Counted from the stretch's first letter, positions 44,143 through 52,654 are shown. The stretch: DNA of 64,000 bases from Bacillus bingmayongensis (GCF_000299035.1 NZ_JH921517.1:361317-425316); one strand, 5' to 3'. Made by a program: numbers and translations. The notes: generated by a model not told the origin, from the sequence alone.

Positions 44143-44602
44143 ATGCCCAGTGCTTTGATAATTGCGCCATTTCAATAGCGGCAACTGCGGATTCATAGCC
44201 TTTGTTGCCAGCTTTTGTACCAGCACGCTCGATTGCTTGCTCGATTGTCTCAGTCGTTAATACACCGAAAATAACTGGGATGTCTGTTTGTAATGATAAA
44301 GAAGCAACACCTTTTGCAACTTCATTACAAACATAATCATAATGAGTTGTAGCACCGCGAATGACTGTTCCTAGTGTAATGACAGCATCATATTTTCCGC
44401 TGTTTGCCATTTTTTTTGCGATTAATGGGATTTCAAATGCGCCTGGAACCCATGCGACGTCAATATCGCTTTCTTCTACACCATGGCGCTTTAATCCGTC
44501 TAACGCACCGCCTAATAGTTTACTCGTAATAAATTCATTAAAGCGTCCAACAACAACTCCAACTTTTAATCCTGTACCAACTAAATGACCTTCAAATACC
44601 AT
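44141..44602 (-). CDS. ribH: 6,7-dimethyl-8-ribityllumazine synthase
   Basis: Condenses the ribityl-uracil intermediate with dihydroxybutanone phosphate; usually a 60-mer capsid. The 153-residue protein has [27 protein letters not shown], the phosphate-binding [15 protein letters not shown] (catalytic His) and [12 protein letters not shown] on the minus strand follows AAAGGGAGAGATA. Last gene of ribD-ribE-ribBA-ribH. Confidence 0.95.
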   Translation of the reverse strand: MVFEGHLVGTGLKVGVVVGRFNEFITSKLLGGALDGLKRHGVEESDIDVAWVPGAFEIPLIAKKMANSGKYDAVITLGTVIRGATTHYDYVCNEVAKGVASLSLQTDIPVIFGVLTTETIEQAIERAGTKAGNKGYESAVAAIEMAQLSKHWA

Positions 44603-44624
44603 ATTATATCTCTCCCTTTATATA

Positions 44625-45818
44625 TTATAAGCTTAATAAGTGACCTAATTTTTCTAATTTTGTTTGTAAATATGCCTTGTTTTCTTCTTTTGTTGGCATT
44701 TGCAACGGTACGCGTTCGACAACTTCTAAATCATAACCTTGCAAGCCTGCGATTTTTCTCGGATTATTCGTTAATAAACGCAATTGCTGTAAACCTAAAT
44801 CTTTTAAGATTTGAGCACCAATGCCATAATCACGAAGATCGGCAGGGAATCCTAGTTTTTCATTTGCCTCAACAGTATCTAATCCTTCTTCTTGTAACTT
44901 GTATGCACGGAGCTTATTTAACAGCCCGATTCCGCGGCCTTCTTGGCGCATATAAAGAAGAACACCTTTTCCTTCTCGTTCAATTTGAGCGAGAGCAGCA
45001 TGGAGCTGCGGACCGCAGTCACAGCGGCATGAGCCGAAAACATCGCCAGTTAAACATTCAGAATGAACGCGCACGAGAACGGGTTCACCTGTCGAAATAT
45101 CCCCTTTCACAAGAGCGATATGTTCTTTTTGATCTAAAGAATTTGAGTAGCCGATTGCATGAAATGTACCGAAATCTGTCGGTAATGTAATTTCAATTTC
45201 CCTTGTTACGAGCGTTTCATGATGGCGGCGATAAGCGATTAAATCTTCAATCGTAATCATTTTTATATCAAATTGCTTTGCAACTTGTACTAAGTCAGGA
45301 ACACGTGCCATCGTGCCATCTTCTTTTATAATTTCACAAATAACTCCTGCTGGTTCCGCGCCGCATAATTTTGCTAAATCAACAGCTGCTTCTGTATGAC
45401 CTGCACGGCGCAGTACTCCGCCTTCCTTGGCGATTAAAGGAAAGATATGACCTGGACGATTAAAATCTGTTCCTTTTGACGCTGGATTTAATAACTCACG
45501 CACAGTTGTCGCACGTTCGTAAGCACTAATACCTGTTGTTGTAGAAATGTGATCAACGCTTACTGTGAACGCGGTATGATGAGAATCTGTATTATGAGAA
45601 ACCATAGGCTCTAACTGTAAGCGGTCTGCATATTGCTCTGTAATCGGTACACAGACAAGACCACGGCCATGTGTAATCATAAAATTAATTGTTTCTGGTG
45701 TAATGTTCTCTGCTAAAGCGATGAAGTCTCCTTCGTTTTCACGGCTTTCATCATCACATACAATAACGACTTTTCCTTGTTTTAAATCTTCTAGTGCTTC
45801 TTCAATACGATGAAACAT
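44625..45818 (-). CDS. ribBA: Bifunctional 3,4-dihydroxy-2-butanone-4-phosphate synthase / GTP cyclohydrolase II
   Basis: Provides both entry precursors of riboflavin. The 397-residue fusion has an N-terminal DHBP synthase domain ([33 protein letters not shown]) and, from about residue 205, GTP cyclohydrolase II with [20 protein letters not shown] (zinc cysteines), RQEGRGIGL and [11 protein letters not shown] follows AAGGGGGAAGCAC on the minus strand. It lies 12 bp after ribE and 22 bp before ribH. Confidence 0.96.
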   Translation of the reverse strand: MFHRIEEALEDLKQGKVVIVCDDESRENEGDFIALAENITPETINFMITHGRGLVCVPITEQYADRLQLEPMVSHNTDSHHTAFTVSVDHISTTTGISAYERATTVRELLNPASKGTDFNRPGHIFPLIAKEGGVLRRAGHTEAAVDLAKLCGAEPAGVICEIIKEDGTMARVPDLVQVAKQFDIKMITIEDLIAYRRHHETLVTREIEITLPTDFGTFHAIGYSNSLDQKEHIALVKGDISTGEPVLVRVHSECLTGDVFGSCRCDCGPQLHAALAQIEREGKGVLLYMRQEGRGIGLLNKLRAYKLQEEGLDTVEANEKLGFPADLRDYGIGAQILKDLGLQQLRLLTNNPRKIAGLQGYDLEVVERVPLQMPTKEENKAYLQTKLEKLGHLLSL

Positions 45819-45830
45819 TGTGCTTCCCCC

Positions 45831-46475
45831 TTATAGAAATCCGTTTTCTTGTAAAAAGCTTTTTGTAACTGAAGTGCTTTGCTTCGAAGGCTTTGAAATA
45901 AAACGCTCAATATATTTTCCAATCATGTCACATTCAATGTTCACGATGTCTCCAGCTACTTTTTCACCAATAATAGATTCGCTTACTGTGTGCGGAATGA
46001 GTGAAATGGTAATGGAAGATTCATCTATATCAAATATCGTTAAGCTTGTGCCATCAACAGCCACCGATCCTTTGTGTAAACAATAACGGAGTAAATCATC
46101 TGGAATTTCAATTTTGTAATATATCGCATTGTAGTGCTGTTTCTTACTTACAATGGTTCCAATTCCATCAATATGCCCTGTGACGAAATGTCCACCAAAG
46201 CGCCCATTTGCAGCCATTGCTCGTTCTAAATTTACTTTAGAACGGGTGCCGAGCATACGTAATGATGTTGCGCGCATTGTTTCAGGCATGGCATCAACAG
46301 TAAAAGAAGACGTTGTAAAAGAAGTGACGGTTAAACAGATCCCATTTACAGCAATACTGTCTCCTAGTTTTACGTCTGACAAGATTGTATTTGCTTCAAT
46401 TGTCAGTTTCATTGCTTCTCCGCTTTGCCTGATATTCGAAACAGTTCCAAGCTCTTCTACAATTCCTGTAAACAT
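45831..46475 (-). CDS. ribE: Riboflavin synthase alpha chain
   Basis: Dismutates two dimethylribityllumazine molecules to riboflavin. The 214-residue protein consists of two similar barrels: MFTGIVEELGTV and, from about residue 98, GHFVTGHIDGIGTI, as expected for the trimeric enzyme; VNGICLTVT and VDGTSLTIFDI are the matching internal motifs. It overlaps ribD by 19 bp at its start and its own ribosome site (GAGGTGCTTAC) lies inside ribD. Confidence 0.95.
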   Translation of the reverse strand: MFTGIVEELGTVSNIRQSGEAMKLTIEANTILSDVKLGDSIAVNGICLTVTSFTTSSFTVDAMPETMRATSLRMLGTRSKVNLERAMAANGRFGGHFVTGHIDGIGTIVSKKQHYNAIYYKIEIPDDLLRYCLHKGSVAVDGTSLTIFDIDESSITISLIPHTVSESIIGEKVAGDIVNIECDMIGKYIERFISKPSKQSTSVTKSFLQENGFL

Positions 46476-47569
46476 GTAAGCACCTCATTTCGCACACTAG
46501 CAACGATTTTTATATCATCGCCAATTTGTTTCATCTCTTGAATTTGCAAGGAAAGTGCATCTTGCAGTTTCATAAAGCCGGTGCCACCAAACATAGTTGG
46601 GGCATCTTTTCCGCCAATTAATTTTGGACTTATATAGGTCACGATTTCATTGAAACACTTTGTTTCTAAAAAGCTCGCGTGAACGGATTGCCCACCTTCA
46701 ACAAAGAGTGAAAGGATTTGTTTTTCACCGAGAAGGAGGAGGAGTTCACGGATTTCAATTTGACTCGTTTTCATTTGAAGTACAGATACCGCCTGTGATT
46801 CATATGCTGCTATTTTTTCTTTATTTACGTTTTTTCCGACAACAATCCATGTTGGTGCCATTCCGTCTGTAATGACATGAGAGGACCGCGGAGTTCGTAA
46901 ATGTGTATCTAAAATAATTCGAATCGGATGCTTGCCGCCGTTTGGAAGACGTGTTGTTAAAGAGGGATTATCAGCTATAACAGTATTCACCCCGACAAGG
47001 ATGGCATCGTGCGTATGCCGATATTGGTGAACATCTGTGCGAGCAGCCTCACCTGTAATCCATTTGCTATCCCCAGTAGTAGTAGCTATTTTTCCATCTA
47101 AACTCATCGCTGTTTTTATTGTTACAAACGGTAGTTTCGTTTTCATATAGTGGAAAAAGTATCGATTTAATGTGGTGGCTTCCTCTTCAAGAACACCAGT
47201 AGTTACGCTAATACCTGCTTCTTGCAAACGTTTTGCACCATTACCTGAAATGAGCGGATTGCAATCGAGTGTAGCAATTACGACACGCTTCACCTTTTTT
47301 ACAATGAGTAGATCACAGCACGGTGGAGTTTTTCCAAAGTGACTGCACGGTTCTAACGTTACATAGACAGTGGAGCCGTTTGCCTTATCACCAGCCATAC
47401 GAAGAGCGTGAACTTCAGCGTGTTCTTCCCCTGCGCGCAGGTGCGCTCCCATTCCAACGATGTTTCCATCTTTTACAACAACAGCACCGACCATTGGATT
47501 TGGACTTGTTTGCCCTGCAGTACTTTGTGCTAACTGTAAGGCAATCCTCATATATTCTTGGTCTGTCAT
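46457..47569 (-). CDS. ribD: Bifunctional diaminohydroxyphosphoribosylaminopyrimidine deaminase / reductase
   Basis: Performs the deamination and reduction steps of riboflavin synthesis. The 370-residue protein has an N-terminal zinc deaminase domain (HAEVHAL and PCSHFGKTPPC) and a C-terminal DHFR-like reductase domain from about residue 148 (MSLDGKIAT, DAILVGVNTV, VEGGQSVHASFL). I chose the ATG at 47569, near AGGAGAGGTG; a GTG nine bases upstream is the alternative. It is the first gene of the operon, about 310 nt after the FMN aptamer, with a terminator between. Confidence 0.94.
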   Translation of the reverse strand: MTDQEYMRIALQLAQSTAGQTSPNPMVGAVVVKDGNIVGMGAHLRAGEEHAEVHALRMAGDKANGSTVYVTLEPCSHFGKTPPCCDLLIVKKVKRVVIATLDCNPLISGNGAKRLQEAGISVTTGVLEEEATTLNRYFFHYMKTKLPFVTIKTAMSLDGKIATTTGDSKWITGEAARTDVHQYRHTHDAILVGVNTVIADNPSLTTRLPNGGKHPIRIILDTHLRTPRSSHVITDGMAPTWIVVGKNVNKEKIAAYESQAVSVLQMKTSQIEIRELLLLLGEKQILSLFVEGGQSVHASFLETKCFNEIVTYISPKLIGGKDAPTMFGGTGFMKLQDALSLQIQEMKQIGDDIKIVASVRNEVLTCLQEL

Positions 47570-47595
47570 TCTTTTCACCTCTCCTAAGAAAAATC

Positions 47596-47632
47596 AAAAA
47601 ACCCCAAGGATAATAGTATCCTTAGGGTTTGG
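47596..47632 (-). terminator. Terminator in the ribD leader
   Basis: Read on the minus strand, CCCTAAGGATA pairs with TATCCTTGGGG (one G-T type position) and is followed by TTTTTT, ending about 27 nt before ribD. It is the likely expression platform of the FMN riboswitch. Confidence 0.85.
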
Positions 47633-47880
47633 GAGACGTGATTTCTAGAAATATAGTTCGAATACGAAAGTATAAGAAAGAAACCTAACGATGATTGATA
47701 TTTTTGCACGAGAAAAAACCTAGCAAATTATCAATTTTTTCATACGCTAGTCGTATCTTTTTATTTCAGCATAGAAAGATAGGTATATGAAAGAAAACAT
47801 ATACAGTCATTCAAAATGAATCAGTAAAAATGTGTATGCCAAAATAAAAATGTATTCGCTATATAAGCACTAGAAAACAT
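47633..47880 (-). promoter_or_regulatory. Linker between FMN aptamer and terminator
   Basis: About 250 nt of AT-rich leader with no gene. On the minus strand CTAGC ... GCTAGG followed by TTTTTT (plus about 47715-47755) forms a second terminator-like hairpin, and AGATA/TATCT pairs lie nearby. The distance is longer than the usual aptamer-to-terminator gap, so the antiterminator partners are not obvious by eye. Confidence 0.45.
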
Positions 47881-48019
47881 ATCCTTCTCCCATCCAGACT
47901 ATACTGTCGGCCCTAGAATCTCACTAGATCCACCGTTTTCAAGCTTGAAAACGGGTCACGGACTTAGAAGTGTGCACTTCATCACCGCCGGTTGGGAATT
48001 TCACCCGACCCCGAAGGAT
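47881..48019 (-). promoter_or_regulatory. FMN riboswitch (RFN element)
   Basis: On the minus strand ATCCTTCGGGGTCGGGTGAAAT opens the element and GGATGGGAGAAGGAT closes it, so the P1 stem is ATCCTTC/GAAGGAT. Between them are CCCAACCGGCGGTGATGA, AGTCCGTGACCC and GGGCCGACAGTATAGTCTGG, the conserved RFN core (sequence shown as fragments). When FMN binds, the operon is expected to be switched off. A TATAAT box (minus, 48038-48033) lies just upstream. Confidence 0.96.
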
Positions 48020-48157
48020 GCTGTTTGCTCACATTATAGCACAAAAAAGAAAAAAGGATAGTAAAAAATATTCGAATGTGAAGAATTGTATGAAAATGAA
48101 GGGGGAATTAATTTTGTTATACTATATAAATACAAATTGAAAAACAGATAGAAAACC

Positions 48158-48315
48158 TTTTCCTTTTAGGTGGAGAGAGCGTCTGATCATGGATAGAGGC
48201 GGTCAGTGCCTTTTTTCGCCTCATGCCATGTTAAAGAACAGGAGAAAATGAGTGGAGGTCTACTTTTGTTTTCATAGCCACGGTTTAAATGTTGGAAGAT
48301 CAAAAAGGATATATA
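48158..48315 (+). repeat. Dispersed repeat family A (bcr1-like), copy 3
   Basis: About 158 bp that align with the copies at 6772 and 12299: TTCCTTTTAGGTGGAGAGAGCG at the left, GATCATGGATAGAGGCGGTCAGTGCC, TTTGTTTTCATAGCCACGG, and ATCAAAAAGGATATATAG at the right (fragments shown). It is the most diverged copy but keeps order and length. It forms the leader of the fluoride channel genes. Confidence 0.75.
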
Positions 48316-48357
48316 GTATGAGAAAGATTTCAGTATATACATAAATGAGGTGGAAAT

Positions 48358-48762
48358 ATGAAATATATTGCAGTAGGAATCGGTGGTATTATTGGAGCTT
48401 TAGCAAGGTATGGATTAGGACAATGGATTGGTATTCCTTCAGTCGATTCTTTTCCGCTCGCAACATGGTTAGCGAATATGATTGGTAGTTTTTTATTGGC
48501 ATTTTTAACGATGTATTTGTTTCGTATGAAACATGTTTCACAAGCAATAATGAGTAGTGTTGGAACAGGAATGATTGGTTCTTTTACTACTTTTTCAACA
48601 TTTAGCGTAGAGACGTTGAAATTAATACAGCATGAAGCATTTTTTATGACATTTTATTATGTGAGTACAAGTATAGTTGGAGGATTGCTCTTATCTTTAT
48701 TTGGATTTTATCTTGGCAATGCATTATATGAAAAAAGCATGAAGAAAGAAGGGGCACTATGA
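48358..48762 (+). CDS. crcB1: Fluc/CrcB fluoride channel subunit 1
   Basis: Fluc proteins export fluoride by channel. The 134-residue protein has four membrane segments and the family motifs GGIIGALARYGLG at the N-terminus, NMIGSFLLAF (Asn and pore segment) and GSFTTFSTFSVE with the Phe-box and central Thr/Ser. The ATG follows GAGGTGGAAAT. Its end overlaps the second channel gene by 4 bp; the two probably form an antiparallel heterodimer. No fluoride riboswitch was recognised upstream. Confidence 0.92.
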   Translation: MKYIAVGIGGIIGALARYGLGQWIGIPSVDSFPLATWLANMIGSFLLAFLTMYLFRMKHVSQAIMSSVGTGMIGSFTTFSTFSVETLKLIQHEAFFMTFYYVSTSIVGGLLLSLFGFYLGNALYEKSMKKEGAL

Positions 48763-49112
48763 ATATTTTACTTGTAGGAATCGGTGGCTTTTTCGGAGCA
48801 ATTGCCAGATTCTCTATTAGTAATGCGATGAAAGAAAAGTACGGAAGTTTATTTCCATATGGCACATTATTTGTAAATATAGTAGGTTCATTCTTACTAG
48901 GTTTATTATATGGAGCTGATGTGAGTAGTACATGGCTATTATTATGCGGAACAGGATTTATGGGAGCATTTACTACTTTTTCAACATGTAAGCTTGAAAT
49001 TGTTCAATTGATACATAAGCGAGAAGGGCAAAAGGCGATATTGTATTTAATAATGAGTTACATGCTAGGCATTTTCGCGGCGTTTTTTGGGTTTTATATA
49101 GGACGTATATAA
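48759..49112 (+). CDS. crcB2: Fluc/CrcB fluoride channel subunit 2
   Basis: The 117-residue partner has the same layout: GIGGFFGAIARFSIS, NIVGSFLLGLLYG and GAFTTFSTCKLE. Paired Fluc genes with overlapping ends usually encode two subunits of fixed opposite orientation. It begins in the ATGA overlap with crcB1 and its stop codon TAA coincides with the left end of repeat family B. Confidence 0.92.
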   Translation: MNILLVGIGGFFGAIARFSISNAMKEKYGSLFPYGTLFVNIVGSFLLGLLYGADVSSTWLLLCGTGFMGAFTTFSTCKLEIVQLIHKREGQKAILYLIMSYMLGIFAAFFGFYIGRI

Positions 49113-49266
49113 AGTGAAACTTTAATCAGTGGGGGGCTTCATCCCCCACTGATTATTATCCCTCACCAATCGGGCTTTTACGGGCAGCACGTCCCCCACC
49201 TAACTTCTTTGCTTTCGTTGAATTTTGAGGTAGGGGTCTACTGCCCGCAAATAGCGGGATAAAAAA
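49110..49266 (+). repeat. Dispersed repeat family B, copy 2
   Basis: This copy begins TAAAGTGAAACTTTAATCAG on the stop codon of crcB2 and ends AAATAGCGGGATAAAAAA. It is highly structured: ATCAGTGGGGG/CCCCCACTGAT hairpin; a long hairpin from CGGGCAG to CTGCCCG whose arms also pair CCCCCACCT with AGGTAGGGG; and a closing CCCGC/GCGGG hairpin. It aligns with copies 1 (32688) and 3 (52499, other strand). Confidence 0.85.
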
Positions 49267-49301
49267 GCACACACAAGTCATTGCGCGTGCTCCTTATAGC
49301 A

Positions 49302-49508
49302 TTATTCTCCCTTTGGTGCTCGAACAATAGATTCGAATTTTCCTTTATGCGAAGCATCGCAATAAGGCATATTTTTTGATAAACCACAGCGACATAAAGA
49401 AAATGCAGGTTTTGCAGGGAAAGCATTCCCTTGTGAGTCGATTAATTCCACATCCCCCGTAATGCGAAATGAACCATTATCATTCACTTTAATTTGAACT
49501 TTTGCCAA
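49302..49508 (-). CDS. CDGSH iron-sulfur domain protein
   Basis: A 68-residue mitoNEET-like protein with the full 2Fe-2S motif CRCGLSKNMPYCDASH (Cys-X-Cys-X2-Ser-X3-Pro-X-Cys-Asp-X-Ser-His). The cluster is probably bound by three Cys and one His; role in redox or cluster transfer unknown. I chose the TTG start at 49508, which follows GGAGGGATAACG on the minus strand and gives MAKVQIKVNDNG; the frame extends far upstream only by chance. Confidence 0.88.
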   Translation of the reverse strand: MAKVQIKVNDNGSFRITGDVELIDSQGNAFPAKPAFSLCRCGLSKNMPYCDASHKGKFESIVRAPKGE

Positions 49509-49648
49509 CGTTATCCCTCCTTCCCAAACGCTTATATTCATCATATAATTGCAGGAAGCACTTGACAATAAGAAAACAGTTCTTTGTGTGTAAGGACAGA
49601 GAATGTTATAATAACGTTTATAATTGAAATACAGTAAGGTGACGAAAC

Positions 49649-49894
49649 ATGAATAAACAATTACGTACATTACAAAATATTGCAAATGAGCGCACTTGGG
49701 CATCGTTTTTAAATGATAATCATCCATATAGTTTACTTCATTGGTCGATTGCAGGTGTGGGACAAGAACCAAAAGATGTGTGGCTACTTCAAGACGAAGT
49801 GACATTTCAAACGACAGAATTTCAAACGCTTGATGAGGCGGTAACATGGATTTCTGAAAATATGGAACAAGTTACAGATGTGCTAGCGCAATAA
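49649..49894 (+). CDS. Small soluble protein of unknown function
   Basis: I do not recognise this 81-residue protein. It is acidic, with Trp residues in conserved-looking spacing (RTWASFLNDNHPYSLLHWS, VWLLQDEVTF, AVTWISENME). ATG follows AAGGTGACGAAAC. It stands alone before a bidirectional terminator. Confidence 0.7.
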   Translation: MNKQLRTLQNIANERTWASFLNDNHPYSLLHWSIAGVGQEPKDVWLLQDEVTFQTTEFQTLDEAVTWISENMEQVTDVLAQ

Positions 49895-49897
49895 CAT

Positions 49898-49930
49898 GAA
49901 AAAACAGGCTTATGCAAGCCTGTTTTTTGT
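49898..49930. terminator. Bidirectional terminator between convergent genes
   Basis: AAAAAACAGGCTT and AAGCCTGTTTTTT form a 13-bp stem with a 4-nt loop. Confidence 0.93.
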
Positions 49931-50833
49931 TTCTTTCACATATGTTTTTAAGAATTGATCAATGGCAGCTTCATACTCTTGTTTGTTTTCGTTATAAGAG
50001 CAAGCGTGTGCCCCGTGTTCCGCAATAAAGAGCTGTTTATTATTTTCTTTAGCTTCATACAGGGCTTTTGTCATATCACATAAAATATAGTCATCGTCTT
50101 TACTATGAATAAAAAGGACTGGATTATTTATGTTTTTTACACAATCGAGCGGAGAAACTTCGCGTATTGTATAACCGTCCCGTACTTTTAATAAGGCGTT
50201 TGCTAATGGTAGTAGCGGCCATTTTGGTAAATGGAATTCGACTTTTAAGCGATGTTGTAGCTGGCCATAAAAGTCAGAGAATGGGCAATCCGCAATATAA
50301 AAATCAGCGCCGTCTTCTACCATTCCTGCATATTGAAGGAGTGTCGCAGCTCCCATCGATTCTCCATGAATGCCAAGTGTAATATTTGTTCCAAAACGGT
50401 CTTTTAGCCAATCAACTACCGTCTTTAAATCATATTTTTCGTAATAGCCATAACTTGTCGTTTTACCACCTGTTTTACCATGGCGGCGATGATCATAAAT
50501 AAATACGTTATATCCTCTGTTTAAAAATAAATTTGCATATTTGACAGAGTTTATTTTATTTACTGTTACACCGTGGCAAAAAATCATAAACTTATTAGAA
50601 TTACCTGCAGAAATGTAATAGCCGTGAATGTCATATTTAAATTGAGATGGAATACGAACCTCTTCTTTTGGAATGGCGTTAAAATCTTCTAAGCGAAAAT
50701 GCTTTTTCGTTTCACGCTCTAGAATTTCTTCTTCTGTTTTTTTCTTTAAGTACATTACTTTATTAGTAAAGAAAATACCGATGCCAATTAATGCTCCTAT
50801 TATGGTTAGCAATGTTGTAAAAAAACGTTTCAT
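49910..50833 (-). CDS. Alpha/beta hydrolase, membrane-anchored
   Basis: A 307-residue hydrolase with an N-terminal membrane anchor (about residues 7-25) and motifs FCHGVTVNK, YDHRRHGKT, nucleophile elbow GIHGESMGAAT (Ser), acid HSKDDDYI and His in EHGAHACS. Such YqkD-type enzymes are predicted esterases or peptidases on the outer or inner face. ATG follows GAGGTAAGGT on the minus strand. It is likely the homologue of B. subtilis YqkD, which has the same general location, but this is from memory. Confidence 0.83.
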   Translation of the reverse strand: MKRFFTTLLTIIGALIGIGIFFTNKVMYLKKKTEEEILERETKKHFRLEDFNAIPKEEVRIPSQFKYDIHGYYISAGNSNKFMIFCHGVTVNKINSVKYANLFLNRGYNVFIYDHRRHGKTGGKTTSYGYYEKYDLKTVVDWLKDRFGTNITLGIHGESMGAATLLQYAGMVEDGADFYIADCPFSDFYGQLQHRLKVEFHLPKWPLLPLANALLKVRDGYTIREVSPLDCVKNINNPVLFIHSKDDDYILCDMTKALYEAKENNKQLFIAEHGAHACSYNENKQEYEAAIDQFLKTYVKETKNRLA

Positions 50834-50915
50834 ACCTTACCTCATCCTCCAAATATCTCTACATATGATACACTTATATTGTATCATAATGATGTGAAAA
50901 GGGAGATAGTCGGAC

Positions 50916-51395
50916 ATGATTCAAATACAAAAAATTACAGTGGAAATGAGAGAAACAATTGCACTGTTTATGCGTGAAAATTGGAGAAGCACACTGATGG
51001 TTTCACGTGGAAGGGTACACCATTTAGATCAATTACCAGGTTTTGTTGCAAGTGAAGATAACAGAATAGTAGGAATTATTACATATGAAATGAAAGAAAA
51101 TAACTGTGAGATTGTTTCATTAGATAGCCTTAAGGAGAAAAAGGGAATTGGAACGAAACTTGTAGAGTGTGTAATTGATATTGCAAAAAAACAATGTTGT
51201 AAAAAAGTATGGCTAATTACAACAAATGATAATACGAATGCACTTCGCTTCTATCAGAAACGTGGTTTTATGATGACCAATTTATATACGGATGCGGTCA
51301 AAGAAGCGAGGAAGATAAAGCGAGAAATTCCGCTTATTGGATATGATAACATCGCGATTTTACATGAAATCCAACTAGAAAAACTGAATATATAA
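50916..51395 (+). CDS. GNAT acetyltransferase
   Basis: A 159-residue acetyltransferase: IVGIITYEMKENN, the acetyl-CoA site LKEKKGIGTKLVECVIDIA and NDNTNALRFYQKRGF are clear. Substrate unknown. ATG follows GGGAGATAGTCGGAC. It is divergent from the hydrolase gene and 146 bp before the LacI regulator. Confidence 0.84.
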   Translation: MIQIQKITVEMRETIALFMRENWRSTLMVSRGRVHHLDQLPGFVASEDNRIVGIITYEMKENNCEIVSLDSLKEKKGIGTKLVECVIDIAKKQCCKKVWLITTNDNTNALRFYQKRGFMMTNLYTDAVKEARKIKREIPLIGYDNIAILHEIQLEKLNI

Positions 51396-51541
51396 AACCA
51401 ATCTTTACATATGTAGAAGATGAAAAGGTAATAAATATTTTCTGTAACAATTTTCAGAAATATAAAACAATAACCTTGACGAATGATTTACTTTGTTTTA
51501 GGTTTAAATTGTAAGCTATTACCATATTAAGGGGTGACGAT

Positions 51542-52471
51542 GTGGCAACCATACGTGATGTTGCAAAATTGGCCGGTGTTTCAGTCGCAACCGTTTCACG
51601 AGTTATTAATGAAAAAGGGTATGTCCATGAGGATACAGTAAAACAAGTAAAACTGGCAATTGAAGAGTTACAGTATAAACCAAATGCCGTAGCAAAGGCG
51701 TTATTTAAAAAATCTTCGACAATGATTGCTATATTAGTATCAAATTTAGAAGATCCATCCTATATAACATTGCTTCGTTCAGTAGAAGAGGCTGCATATA
51801 AAGAGGGATATCAAATTGTTATTTGTAATATAGAAAATAAGAGTGGTTATATAGATATACTGATGCAAAATAATATTGCTGGTGTTATTATGACGAACGA
51901 CATATTCAAGCGCATGGAGAATATTTCTATTCCATTTGTCGTATTTGATGAAGCCGACGCACTTTCTACATATTACGAAAGTGCTAGAAAGGCAGTTGTT
52001 TTACTAAAAGAAAAAGGTTGTTATTTTCTTGCTTATATGGGGGAAGAGACAGAAGATGAGGCAATGGAAGAACATGTATCTGGATTTTTAGATGCAGTTT
52101 GGGAAGAGGGTCTTGCTTATCGAGAAGAAAGAATAGAAGGAACTGAAGAAAAACAGGTCATTGAATTATTACGAAAGTATCCATATATTGACGGTATTGT
52201 GGCTTCTAGTGATACTGTTGCAATTGCAGTCGTTCGTGCAGCAAGTTGTCTTGGTATTCGTATACCTGAGCATTTGCAAGTAATTGGTTTTAAGGGAAGT
52301 TTACAAGGAGAATGGGTTACGCCATCTTTAACAACGATTGGAAGTCCTTTTGAAAAACAAGGAGTAGTAGCTGTACAAAGATTGGTAGGAAAAATAAAAA
52401 AGAAACAAGTAAAACTTGAGGAAGTGCAGCAAGAAGAGTTTCTATTAATTGAACGAGAATCGACAAAGTAA
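51542..52471 (+). CDS. LacI family transcriptional regulator
   Basis: The 309-residue protein has the LacI helix-turn-helix (TIRDVAKLAGVSVATVSRVIN, shown in two parts: TIRDVAKLAGVS, VATVSRVIN) and hinge PNAVAKALFKKSS, followed by a periplasmic-binding-protein-like effector domain. GTG start 51542 after GGGGTGACGAT. Effector and targets are not shown; the next gene is on the opposite strand across a repeat, so no local sugar operon is apparent. Confidence 0.9.
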   Translation: MATIRDVAKLAGVSVATVSRVINEKGYVHEDTVKQVKLAIEELQYKPNAVAKALFKKSSTMIAILVSNLEDPSYITLLRSVEEAAYKEGYQIVICNIENKSGYIDILMQNNIAGVIMTNDIFKRMENISIPFVVFDEADALSTYYESARKAVVLLKEKGCYFLAYMGEETEDEAMEEHVSGFLDAVWEEGLAYREERIEGTEEKQVIELLRKYPYIDGIVASSDTVAIAVVRAASCLGIRIPEHLQVIGFKGSLQGEWVTPSLTTIGSPFEKQGVVAVQRLVGKIKKKQVKLEEVQQEEFLLIERESTK

Positions 52472-52502
52472 AAGGTGCGTCCAATAAACGCACCTTTTTT
52501 TA
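52472..52502 (+). terminator. Terminator after the LacI-family gene
   Basis: GGTGCGT and ACGCACC with a 7-nt loop, followed by seven T residues; the T tract merges with the end of repeat B copy 3. Confidence 0.88.
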
Positions 52503-52654
52503 TCCCACTATTTGTGGGCAGTAAGACCCCCGCCTCAAAATTCATCAAAAACAAAGAAGTTAGGCGGGGGACGGGCTACCCGTAAAAGCCCGATTGTTGA
52601 GAGCTAATAAGCATTGGAGGATGAAGAAAATCCACAATGATTAAAGTTTCACTT
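52499..52654 (-). repeat. Dispersed repeat family B, copy 3
   Basis: On the minus strand it begins TAAAGTGAAACTTTAATCAT on the stop codon of the YuiF-type gene and ends CACAAATAGTGGGATAAAAA. Middle blocks CGGGCTTTTACGGG, CCCGTCCCCCGCCTAACTT and TTTTGAGGCGGGGGTC match copy 2. The left hairpin is degenerate here, but the long central stem (CCCCCGCCT/AGGCGGGGG) is perfect. Confidence 0.85.

Noticed and set aside
44585-45190. 201-codon plus-strand open frame
   Set aside because: Antisense to ribBA and without recognisable domains; the ribBA frame is certain.
47323-47613. Plus-strand frames over the ribD start
   Set aside because: Antisense to the deaminase domain of ribD and its leader terminator.
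48020-48357. Fluoride riboswitch upstream of crcB1
   Set aside because: I looked for its conserved core and found only the bcr1-like repeat and an AT-rich promoter region.
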